A stretch of DNA of 64,000 nt from Herminiimonas arsenitoxidans (lineage in GTDB: Bacteria > Pseudomonadota > Gammaproteobacteria > Burkholderiales > Burkholderiaceae_D): positions 682,001 through 746,000 of the forward strand of contig NZ_LT671418.1 of NCBI RefSeq assembly GCF_900130075.1, in the 5' to 3' direction. Both the position numbers and the translations under genes were made by a program. Each line of letters starts with the position of its first letter. The first letter of the stretch is position 1. The notes below the pieces were generated by a model that was not told the DNA's origin, made no database searches, and saw only the letters and a program-made list of their open reading frames with translations. This document shows, piece after piece, positions 43,910 through 52,454 of the stretch.

Positions 43910-44557
43910 ATGCCTGAATCAACCATCCTGTTGATCGACGATCACACCATGTTCCGTGAAGGCATGGTGTTGGCGCTGGCACAGGTTGCTCCCCACTTGC
44001 AGATACTCGCAGCATCCAACGGTATGGAAGCCATTACCGCTCTGGAAACGCATGCGGAAATCAGTGCGGTTGTGATGGACTACTATCTGCCCGATATTGG
44101 TGGTAGTGCTTTACTGCATAGCCTGCGTCAAGCGCGTCCCGGCATGCGCATCCTGGTTTTGTCCGCGTCGGAAGATTCGGATGACGTACATCATGCGCTG
44201 GCGGCTGGTGCAAACGGCTTCATCCACAAATCTGCCGACAGCCACACTTTGCTGGAAGCCTTGTCTACCGTGATGTCCGGTGGACGCTATGTACCAACGG
44301 CTTACGGACTATCGACGCCGCCGGCAGAACAATCTGACGATGCGACCTTGTTAAGCAACCTTACTCCCAGACAGCGTGAGGCCTTATTGCTCGTGTGCGA
44401 AGGTTGTCCTAATAGCGATATTGCCACCCGGCTCGGCACGACTGAAAAAACCATCAAGGCTCACCTCTCTGCCATTTTCGCCACCTTGAATGTCCGCAAT
44501 CGCACGCAAGCGGCACTGATTGCGCGACGCGGCGGCTTGCTCGGCAAGCCCAAATAA
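43910..44557 (+). CDS. NarL/LuxR-type response regulator
   Basis: The 215-residue regulator has a receiver domain with acidic pocket Asp10-Asp11, phospho-acceptor Asp57 (VVMDYYLPD) and the conserved Lys in FIHKSA. A linker and a LuxR-type helix-turn-helix follow (LTPRQREALLLVCEGCPNSDIATRLGTTEKTIKAHLSAIF, about 148-187). It binds DNA when phosphorylated. The convergent hybrid histidine kinase downstream is a HisKA-type sensor with its own receiver. These two gene types commonly occur side by side, so they probably form one phosphorelay. Confidence 0.9.
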   Translation: MPESTILLIDDHTMFREGMVLALAQVAPHLQILAASNGMEAITALETHAEISAVVMDYYLPDIGGSALLHSLRQARPGMRILVLSASEDSDDVHHALAAGANGFIHKSADSHTLLEALSTVMSGGRYVPTAYGLSTPPAEQSDDATLLSNLTPRQREALLLVCEGCPNSDIATRLGTTEKTIKAHLSAIFATLNVRNRTQAALIARRGGLLGKPK

Positions 44558-44588
44558 CAGCAAAAAATATAGTGAAACGCTAAATAGC

Positions 44589-46406
44589 TTATTGCACTGC
44601 GCGATCAGCCGAGCGCGCAGCTTGTGCAATCGTTTCTACAATGACTTGGCGCAGATGCGCCGCATCCACCGGTTTATGCAGCAAAGGCCATGCGCGTGCG
44701 GAAGCTTCCGCCAAGCGTTGTGGATCGGTATCACCAGTCATCAAAATGGCAGGAATGGTGTCGTCAGCATACTCATCATGCAGGCGATCAATCACGGCAA
44801 TGCCGGTTTCGTGATCACGCAAGCGGAAGTCGCTCAAAATCAATGCAGGCGTATCCGTGCAATTGGCTGCCGCTTGCACGATCTCATCACCACTGGCTCC
44901 CGCGACCACCTGATAGCCCCACGCTTCCAGCAACAGGCGCACACCTTGCAGATTGTCTTCGTCGTCTTCAATCACGAAGATGGTTTTTCCTTGCGGCGCA
45001 TCGTCATGAAGACTGATGGGTGGCGTGATCGTAGTCGAAGCGTGCACACCCTTTTCGTCGAACAAAGGCAAGGTCAGTGTAAAAACGCTACCGCGACCTG
45101 GTCTTGAGCGCAGAGTCAGGCGATGCCCGAGCAAATCCGCAGTACGACGCACAATCGCCAATCCCAAGCCCAAACCTTTGTTCTGGTTACGCTCAGGATT
45201 GCCGATCTGATGAAACTCCATGAAAATTTTCTCTTGGTCTGCCGGTGCGATTCCCACACCGGTATCCCACACTTCCACTTGCAAGAACTGACCGCGACGA
45301 CGACAGCCGATCAATATGCCACCGCGTTTCGTATGGCGTATGGCGTTATCGACCAGATTGCGCAAGATGCGATCCAGCAAAACCGGATCGGAATATACCG
45401 CCGGCACCGAAGCATGATGCAATCGCAGGATTAAGGATTTAGCCGCGGCCTGTGGTGCATATTCCAGTTGTAGTTGATTGAACAAAGCCGTCAAAGAACA
45501 ATGGCGTAGACGCGGCCGGATCACCCCTGCATCCAGGCGAGAAATATTCAACAAGCCATCGAACAAACTGCCCATCGCAGCGGTAGCACGCCCGATGTGA
45601 TCAACCAGTTGGCGGCTTTTTGCATTCAGGGTTTGTTCGCGCAGCACACCAACGTACAAACTCAGCGCATGCACCGGTTGGCGCAAATCGTGACTGGCTG
45701 CTGCGAGAAATTGCGATTTCGCCTGATTGCTACGATCGGCAGCCTCTTTACTACGCTCAGCTGCTTCTTTCTCAATTGCCAGCCGTTCGAGCAGATCGCG
45801 ATTTTCAAAACGCATTTGCAGGGAATCACGCTGAGTACGGTACATGCGCTGCGCAAAGGCCAGCGTCACAAATAGATAGAGCATGCCGGCAGCAGCCAGA
45901 ACATGATGCAAGATGTCTGGATCCACCGCCAGAGCGATGAAGGACGGTAAAAAATAAGGTATTTCAAACGCGAGCAACAAAGGCATGTAAATGCAGTAAG
46001 CGTAAATCGCACCAGTACCCAGCGTGAGCAAACCGATAATCATGAACATCTGGTATTCAAATGGTGCCTGAAACAACCAGTAGCCATAAGGCAGTCCCCA
46101 CACCACACCAGCCAAGGCCGTACACCACAGCATGCGTTGTCCCCAACGGCGTAGCGCAAGCACTTCATTCTGTGCGACCTTGTAAGTACGCATAACACCG
46201 ATGCGCAACGCCATTACAGCAATATTCAACACCAGCCACGCTATCAATTCACGTTGCGGCAGCACATTCCACAAGGCGATCACAATCAAACCAACCGTCA
46301 GTAAAGAACCCAGCAAGGCAAAAGGGAAATTGCGTCGCAATATCGCCATCTGAGCGATAAAAATTGCGTCTGCGTGCGCGTTCTGGTCTTTATGGTTTTG
46401 CATCAT
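44589..46406 (-). CDS. Hybrid sensor histidine kinase with C-terminal receiver
   Basis: About 605 residues. An N-terminal membrane domain of six or seven helices (about 15-170) has almost no periplasmic loops. It is followed by a coiled coil, a HisKA domain (AASHDLRQPVHALSLY), an ATPase domain (VDNAIRHTKRGG, WDTGVGIAP, KGLGLGLAIV), a linker, and a receiver domain with acidic pair and acceptor Asp in LILSDFRLRD. This is a stationary-phase or quorum-type hybrid kinase layout. I take the ATG at 46406; the frame is open to 46442 but has no better start. It faces the response-regulator gene and is divergent from the tpsB-like gene. Confidence 0.88.
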   Translation of the reverse strand: MMQNHKDQNAHADAIFIAQMAILRRNFPFALLGSLLTVGLIVIALWNVLPQRELIAWLVLNIAVMALRIGVMRTYKVAQNEVLALRRWGQRMLWCTALAGVVWGLPYGYWLFQAPFEYQMFMIIGLLTLGTGAIYAYCIYMPLLLAFEIPYFLPSFIALAVDPDILHHVLAAAGMLYLFVTLAFAQRMYRTQRDSLQMRFENRDLLERLAIEKEAAERSKEAADRSNQAKSQFLAAASHDLRQPVHALSLYVGVLREQTLNAKSRQLVDHIGRATAAMGSLFDGLLNISRLDAGVIRPRLRHCSLTALFNQLQLEYAPQAAAKSLILRLHHASVPAVYSDPVLLDRILRNLVDNAIRHTKRGGILIGCRRRGQFLQVEVWDTGVGIAPADQEKIFMEFHQIGNPERNQNKGLGLGLAIVRRTADLLGHRLTLRSRPGRGSVFTLTLPLFDEKGVHASTTITPPISLHDDAPQGKTIFVIEDDEDNLQGVRLLLEAWGYQVVAGASGDEIVQAAANCTDTPALILSDFRLRDHETGIAVIDRLHDEYADDTIPAILMTGDTDPQRLAEASARAWPLLHKPVDAAHLRQVIVETIAQAARSADRAVQ

Positions 46407-46456
46407 GTGGCCGAGTTTTACACAAAATAAAGTTCTGCACATAGGACTTTAGTCGT

Positions 46457-48195
46457 ATGCGCAATCCGAACAATTTTCCTAAGATATTTGCATCACCCAT
46501 GCAAATTCAGGAAAAAACAGTGAAGCATCACCCCGTCATTCGCACCTTGCAGCCACTCACAGCAGCCTTGCTTGGTAGTTTTTTCGCCATTCCTGCACTG
46601 GCACAAGGCATACCTAATGCCGGACGCCTGCTCGAAGAGATCAAGCCGCCAGTTACGCTGCCAAATACCAGCATCGAAGCCCTGCCGATTGAAGAAACCG
46701 TACGTACACCGCTCTCCTTACCGACAGATATTCGCATCAAGGTAAGCGCCATCCAGATCACGGGCACGAAAGCCTTTAGCGAACAGCAACTGCAGCCTTT
46801 GGTCGCTGATCTGATCGGCGGCGAGCACAGTCTGGCCGAGCTGGAACAGGCCGCGCAACGCATTACGCAGTACTACCGGCAGCAAGGCTATATGCTGGCA
46901 CGCGCGTATTTGCCGGCGCAAGCAATCAAGGATGGCAAGGTAGAAATCAGCATACTGGAAGGCCGTCTAGACAAGATAAAACTGAATAATCAATCCCGTA
47001 TCGCCGATACCACCATCGGCAACAAGCTGACCAGCATCAGCAGCGGCCGTGCGCTTAAAAGCGACGAAGTAGAAAAAAACTCTTGTTGCTCAGCGATACG
47101 CCCGGCATAGACGTACGCTCCAGCCTGCGCCCTGGCGCATCCGTCGGCACCACCGATCTCGACATTCTGATCAAGGATGGTAAGCCGCTCGACGCCGATA
47201 TCAGCGTCGACAACTTCGGCAACCGCTATTCCGGCGAATATCGCCTGAACGGCAATCTGACCTTGAATAATCCCTTTGGACTGGGTGATGCGCTGCAAAT
47301 ACGCAGCACCACTGCCGGCGAAAAATTCAACTACGTACGCCTAAGTTACCAACTCCTGCTCAATGATAGAGGCACCCGGCTCGGCGTGGCCTATGCAGCA
47401 ATGCAATACAAACTTGGCGAAGACTTTAAACGGCTGGATGCACACGGCACGGCGAATATTGCCAGCCTCTTTCTCACGCATCCATTCATACGCAGCCGCG
47501 CCTTCAACCTCAATGGTCAGATCAATTTCGATCACAAAGTGCTCAATGATCGTATCGACTTAATCGGAACGGAGAGCAACAAGAAGCTCAACAACTTCAC
47601 CTTCGGCGTATCTGGCGACAGTAACGATCAATTCAACGGCGGTGGTATCAATCAAGCCAGCCTTAGTGTGACGGTCGGCGATCTGCAACTCGACAGTGCC
47701 AGCGCCTCGCTCGATGCCATCGGTCATCGTACCCAAGGACGCTTCACGAAAACAAATCTGCAAGCCCTGCGCCTGCAAAGACTCACAGAACAACTCAGCC
47801 TGTATGGCCAATTAAGCACTCAACTGGCCGGCGATAATCTCGATTCTGCAGAGAAGATGTCGCTCGGCGGCTCCTACGGTGTGCGCGCCTATCCACAAGG
47901 CGAAGCGCCAGCCGACGATGCCTGGCTCATCAATCTGGAACTGCGCTACGCCTTCGCTGCGCAATGGCAAGCCATGCTGTTCTACGACGCTGCGCAAGGT
48001 CGCATCAATCACAAGCCGATAGCCGCCGATGGCAACAACCGCCGCAATTTATCCGGCGTCGGCGCAGGGATCAAATGGGCCAATCAAGATGGCTACAGCC
48101 TGCAAACCACTGTCGCATGGCGCACCGATGACGAACCAACTTCCGACAAAGACAAATTACCCAGAGTCTGGCTGCAATTTGCCAAAAGCTTCTAA
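46457..48195 (+). pseudogene. TpsB-type (ShlB/FhaC) outer-membrane transporter, split by a frameshift
   Basis: Two overlapping frames together make one two-partner secretion transporter of about 580 residues. The first (to 47110) has a signal peptide ending PALAQG, the POTRA domain (IRIKVSAIQITGTKAF) and the conserved AYLPAQAIKDGKVEISILEG. The second (from about 47080 to 48195) holds LLLLSDTPGIDV, then the 16-strand barrel with NFGNRYSGEYR and the C-terminal strand WLQFAKSF. The frames switch at a run of seven A (47073-47079). Eight A would restore the family pattern EKKLLLLSDTPG. Cause could be mutation, phase variation, transcriptional slippage or a sequencing error. The adhesin it should secrete follows immediately and is intact. 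The start is at 46457 or 46499. Confidence 0.85.
47073..47079 (+). other. Seven-A tract at the frameshift in the TpsB-like gene
   Basis: AAAAAAA after GTAG. The reading frame before it and the frame after it differ by one base. Adding one A joins them into an uninterrupted protein. Such tracts are known sites of replication slippage and of polymerase slippage during transcription. Confidence 0.8.
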
Positions 48196-48210
48196 TAAAG
48201 GAACACCATC

Positions 48211-51200
48211 ATGAACCACTGCTACCGTCTGGTCTGGAACGAACTACAACGCGCCTACGTCGTTGCGCCCGAGAATGCACGCGGCAAGAGCAAAAGTAAT
48301 GGGCGCAAAACCCGATCACTAGCAGTCCTGCTCGGCACAACTTTACTGGCAAGCTTTGCTGCAAACGCCCTCGCCGCACCGACCGATGGCGTTGTCACCA
48401 GCGGCAACGGCCACATCGCGACTAACGGCGCAGTCACTACCATTACGCAGAACAGCGACAAGCTCTCGCTCAACTGGGGCAGCTTCAATATCGCCGGTAA
48501 CGAAACCGTCAACTTCATCCAGCCCGGCAGCAACTCGATTGCGCTGAACCGCATCATCGGCAGCGGCGCAACCGAGATCTACGGCAAGCTCAACGCCAAT
48601 GGGCAAGTGTTTCTATTGAATCCGAATGGTGTGCTGTTCGGTGCTGGTGCCAGCGTCAACGTTGGCGGTTTGGTGGCAACGACGCTGAACTTGAGTGATG
48701 CCGATTTCAATGCCGGCAAATATCAATTCACTGCATCACCCAACAGCACAGGCAAGATCATCAACCAAGGCAGCATTACCGCCGCCGATGGCGGCTACAT
48801 CGCGCTACTCGGCGGACAAGTCAGCAATCAAGGCACGCTCGCAGCCAAACTCGGCAATGTGACGCTGGCGGCTGGTAGTGACATGACGCTGGACTTTGTC
48901 GGTGATGGTTTGTTAAGCGTCACCGTCAATCAAGGCACGCTCAATGCCTTGGCCGAGAACAAGCAATTGATACAGGCCGATGGTGGTCACGTCTTGCTGA
49001 CAGCTAAAGCGGCAGACAGTCTGATTCAAGCGGTGGTGAACAATGAAGGCGTGATCGAAGCCAGAACAGTAGACAACCGCAACGGCACCATCATGTTGAT
49101 GGGTGATATGCAGAATGGCCTGACCAAAGTCGGCGGTACGCTGGATGCCAGTGCGCAAAATGGCAATGGTGGCTTTATTGAAACCAGCGCTGCCAAAGTC
49201 CAAATAAGCGATAACGCTCACGTCACGACCAAGGCCGCCAACGGCCAGACCGGAACCTGGCTGATCGATCCGAATGACTTCACGATTGCGGCCAGCGGTG
49301 GCGACATGACGGGTGCTGCCGTATCCAATGCGGTGCAGAACAACAACTTTGAAATTCAAAGCACCAGCGGTGCAACTAGCGGCAACGGCGACATTCACGT
49401 CAACGACGCCATTAGCTGGAGCAGCAACAACACTTTGACACTGACGGCTGAGCGCAATATCAACATCAACCAGAGCATTACCGCTACCGGCAATGCAGCA
49501 GGCTTGGTACTGAACTACGGTAATTACACGACAGCAGGAACAGCGACCGCCAATACCGATTACCACGTCAAAGCACCGATTACGCTAAGCGGTGCGAACG
49601 CGACTCTGGCAATCAATGCCGACAATTACATGCTGATTCACAGCATGGCGGACCTAATCGGAATCAATGCAGGATTGAACGGGAAATATGCGCTGGCGCA
49701 GAATCTTGATGCTGGCGGCACGACTTATACCGATGCCTTGATCGGCAGCCTCAACAATAACTTCAATGGAAGTTTTGCAGGATTGGGGCACACCATCAGC
49801 AATCTCACTATCAACAGTACTGCCAATAATATTGGTCTATTCCGCTTTGCCGATAGCAACAGTGTGATCCGCGATATTGGTTTGCTGGGCGGCAGCATGA
49901 TCGGTAACATTCAAGTCGGCGCGCTGGTCGGCAGGAACCACGGCAGCATCAACAATGCATATGCCACCAGCAACGTAAGCGGCGACACCAGCGTCGGTGG
50001 GCTGGTCGGCTGGAACCAGGGCGATATCAGCAATGTCTATTCGACCGGAAGCGTGACGGGCCTTCAGCAAGTCGGCGGTCTGGCCGGCTACAACGAGAGC
50101 AACATTAGTGACGCCTATGCTATCGGTAACGTGACTGGTGATAAAAGTGTCGGTGGACTCGTCGGCTGGAACCAGAGCAGCATCAATAACGCTTATGCCA
50201 GCGGCAACGTATCTGGTTATCAAGTCATCGGTGGCTTGGTGGGCGGCAATGATGGAAGCATCAGACAAAGCTATGCCACGGGTACCGTGACCAGCACTGA
50301 TTATTCCGCTGGCGGACTGGTCGGCCAAAACAGGGGGGATATCAGCTATACCTATGCCACCGGCAGTGTGAACGGCTCTGACCGGGTCGGCGGTCTGGTC
50401 GGACATAACATCGGTAACCTCGACTACAGTTATGCGACTGGACGCGTGAATGGCAACATGAGAGTTGGTGGTTTGATCGGCAGAAACGACAACATCGATG
50501 GCGAGGGCAATGCCAGCAACTCATACTGGGATCAAAACAGTACAGGCCAGATCAATGCCATTGGTCAGGACACTGGTAGCAGCAGCATCAACATCGCCGC
50601 AGTCAACAGCACTAGCGCTTACAGTTACGCCAACTACACCAATCTGGGTACCTGGAGCGAAACGGCCAGCGGCTCGGGCGTATGGGTAGCAAGAGATGGC
50701 AGCGGCAATCCGCAATGGATCATGATAGAAGGTTCTACTCGTCCCTTCCTTTACAGCGAATATTCCACCACTATCCGCAACACACATCAGTTGCAGTTGA
50801 TGGCACTTAATCTGAGCGCAAGTTATACCCTGTCCGGCAATATCAATGCAACAGAAACCAATGGCAGCAGTCCCAGTGGCATGTGGACTACGGCTGGTTT
50901 CTCGCCGATTGGCAACAACACCAACCGTTTCACCGGCACCTTCGATGGACAGAACCACGCCATCAGCAATCTATTCATCAACCGTCCAACAACCGACTAT
51001 GTGGGTCTGTTTAGATATACCGCTAGCAGTGGCTTGATCCGTAATATCGGCTTGCTGGGCGGCAGCGTGAGCGGCAAAGACTTCGTCGGCGGACTGGTCG
51101 GCTGGAGCGGCGGCGGCATCAGCAACGCCTATGCCACTGGCAGCGTGAATGGCAGCGACTCCGTCGGCGGGCTGGTCGGCGTCAACGGCACCGGCAGCAT

Positions 51201-52290
51201 CAGCAACGCTTATGCCACTGGCAGCGTAAATGGCAATAACTACGTCGGCGGGCTCGTCGGCTACAGCCTCAACAACGGCAGCATCAGCAACGCCTATGCC
51301 ATTGGCAGCGTGAACGGCAATAACTACGTCGGCGGGCTCGTCGGCATCAACCTCGGCAACGGCAGCATCAACAACGCCTATGCTGCTGGCAGCGTGAGTG
51401 GCGATAATGTCGTCGGTGGGCTGGTCGGCAAAAACTCTGGCAACATCAGCAACGCCTATGCTACTGGTAGCGTGAGTGGCAGCAATCTCATCGGTGGATA
51501 TCCTGACGGCGATCAAATCGGCGGGCTGGTTGGGTTGAATGAGGGCAACATCAGCAGCGTCTATGCTACCGGCACCGTAATCGGCAACAACTTTATCGGC
51601 GGACTGGTTGGACTTAATGGCGGCAGCATCAACAACGCCTATACCACTGGCAACGCCAGAGGCAGCAACAATGCCGGCTGGCTAGTTGGTTTTAGCCACG
51701 GCGGCGTCAGCGACAGCTTCTACGCTACCACCGATGCCAACGGTAACCCGATCAATCCACCCACTAATGGGAGTGTCGCGGGCACGGCGAAAACCTTTGC
51801 CGAACTGACGCAACTGTCTACCTTTGCATCATGGGGTAGCGATATCGATGCGCAAGGTGGTACAGGTTCTGTCTGGCGTATCTATGAAGGGAACAGCACG
51901 CCATTACTGCGCAGCTCCCTGAAAGCAGTCACGGTCACTATGGACGGCATACATAATGGCGCTGCGACGGGTAGCAATGTGCCTTATACCTTATCCGATA
52001 CGACGGCGACGCTATCCGGACAACTGAACTACAACGTAATCGGTAATGCACTCGTGTTTTCCGGTTTGTATTCGGGTCAGCAAGGATATGACATTAGCTA
52101 TGCCCCTGTGAGTTCGACCTACCATCCTGCTCCCACCACGACTTCTGGCAACACAAGCAGCCTGCCGACATATCAATCAGCACTCAATAGCGCACTCGAC
52201 AATGACGAAGCGGTGCAGATTGCAGAACAAAAAGATATCTTGACGATCGTCGATGGCGGCATGCGTTTGCCAGCGGGATTGGGACATTAA
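48211..52290 (+). CDS. TpsA-type filamentous haemagglutinin-like adhesin with GLUG repeats
   Basis: The 1,359-residue secreted exoprotein has an N-terminal extended signal (MNHCYRLVWNELQRAYVVAPE, ESPR type), then a hydrophobic signal ending NALAAP. The TPS secretion domain follows (about 58-300) with NPNGVLFG near residue 137 and GGLVATTLNLSDADF. Two blocks of GLUG-type repeats come next (about 575-760 and 955-1160), each unit shaped VGGLVG(W/Y)N...ISNAYATGSV, separated by YWDQNSTGQ. The tail has a mucin-binding-like segment (AVTVTMDGIHNGAATG). It should be exported by the TpsB protein encoded just upstream. AAGGA precedes the ATG. The long repeats form a beta-helix fibre and imply adhesion or aggregation. 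Confidence 0.9.
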   Translation: MNHCYRLVWNELQRAYVVAPENARGKSKSNGRKTRSLAVLLGTTLLASFAANALAAPTDGVVTSGNGHIATNGAVTTITQNSDKLSLNWGSFNIAGNETVNFIQPGSNSIALNRIIGSGATEIYGKLNANGQVFLLNPNGVLFGAGASVNVGGLVATTLNLSDADFNAGKYQFTASPNSTGKIINQGSITAADGGYIALLGGQVSNQGTLAAKLGNVTLAAGSDMTLDFVGDGLLSVTVNQGTLNALAENKQLIQADGGHVLLTAKAADSLIQAVVNNEGVIEARTVDNRNGTIMLMGDMQNGLTKVGGTLDASAQNGNGGFIETSAAKVQISDNAHVTTKAANGQTGTWLIDPNDFTIAASGGDMTGAAVSNAVQNNNFEIQSTSGATSGNGDIHVNDAISWSSNNTLTLTAERNININQSITATGNAAGLVLNYGNYTTAGTATANTDYHVKAPITLSGANATLAINADNYMLIHSMADLIGINAGLNGKYALAQNLDAGGTTYTDALIGSLNNNFNGSFAGLGHTISNLTINSTANNIGLFRFADSNSVIRDIGLLGGSMIGNIQVGALVGRNHGSINNAYATSNVSGDTSVGGLVGWNQGDISNVYSTGSVTGLQQVGGLAGYNESNISDAYAIGNVTGDKSVGGLVGWNQSSINNAYASGNVSGYQVIGGLVGGNDGSIRQSYATGTVTSTDYSAGGLVGQNRGDISYTYATGSVNGSDRVGGLVGHNIGNLDYSYATGRVNGNMRVGGLIGRNDNIDGEGNASNSYWDQNSTGQINAIGQDTGSSSINIAAVNSTSAYSYANYTNLGTWSETASGSGVWVARDGSGNPQWIMIEGSTRPFLYSEYSTTIRNTHQLQLMALNLSASYTLSGNINATETNGSSPSGMWTTAGFSPIGNNTNRFTGTFDGQNHAISNLFINRPTTDYVGLFRYTASSGLIRNIGLLGGSVSGKDFVGGLVGWSGGGISNAYATGSVNGSDSVGGLVGVNGTGSISNAYATGSVNGNNYVGGLVGYSLNNGSISNAYAIGSVNGNNYVGGLVGINLGNGSINNAYAAGSVSGDNVVGGLVGKNSGNISNAYATGSVSGSNLIGGYPDGDQIGGLVGLNEGNISSVYATGTVIGNNFIGGLVGLNGGSINNAYTTGNARGSNNAGWLVGFSHGGVSDSFYATTDANGNPINPPTNGSVAGTAKTFAELTQLSTFASWGSDIDAQGGTGSVWRIYEGNSTPLLRSSLKAVTVTMDGIHNGAATGSNVPYTLSDTTATLSGQLNYNVIGNALVFSGLYSGQQGYDISYAPVSSTYHPAPTTTSGNTSSLPTYQSALNSALDNDEAVQIAEQKDILTIVDGGMRLPAGLGH

Positions 52291-52303
52291 ATAATGCAAT
52301 ATC

Positions 52304-52327
52304 AAATACTTATACGTATTTTTTAAG
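52304..52327 (+). terminator. Weak AT-rich hairpin after the adhesin gene
   Basis: AAATAC, six-base loop TTATAC, GTATTT followed by more T, 14 bases after the stop codon. The stem is short and AT-rich. Confidence 0.4.
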
Positions 52328-52454
52328 GCGAATTATTTAAAGTAACTGGAATGTTTCTATCAGTATTGATGGTCAATTTTATTGCCATCAATTACTACAG
52401 CATCGCCATCCAGGGTTTGCAATTTCTTGCGACCAAGGATGGCGATCTTATCTG

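Noticed and set aside
50521..51516. Ala/Asp-rich repeat proteins on the minus strand
   Set aside because: They are the antisense reading of the GLUG repeats of the adhesin gene.
49900..51700. Regular repeats that might be taken for a CRISPR or tandem-repeat array
   Set aside because: The repeats are coding, in frame, and vary as protein GLUG units; there are no identical repeats with unique spacers.
52378..52454. A possible short frame running on after PBP1A (ending VVIDGNKIDHQY)
   Set aside because: It overlaps the end of the PBP1A gene, has no start codon or ribosome-binding site, and no family match.
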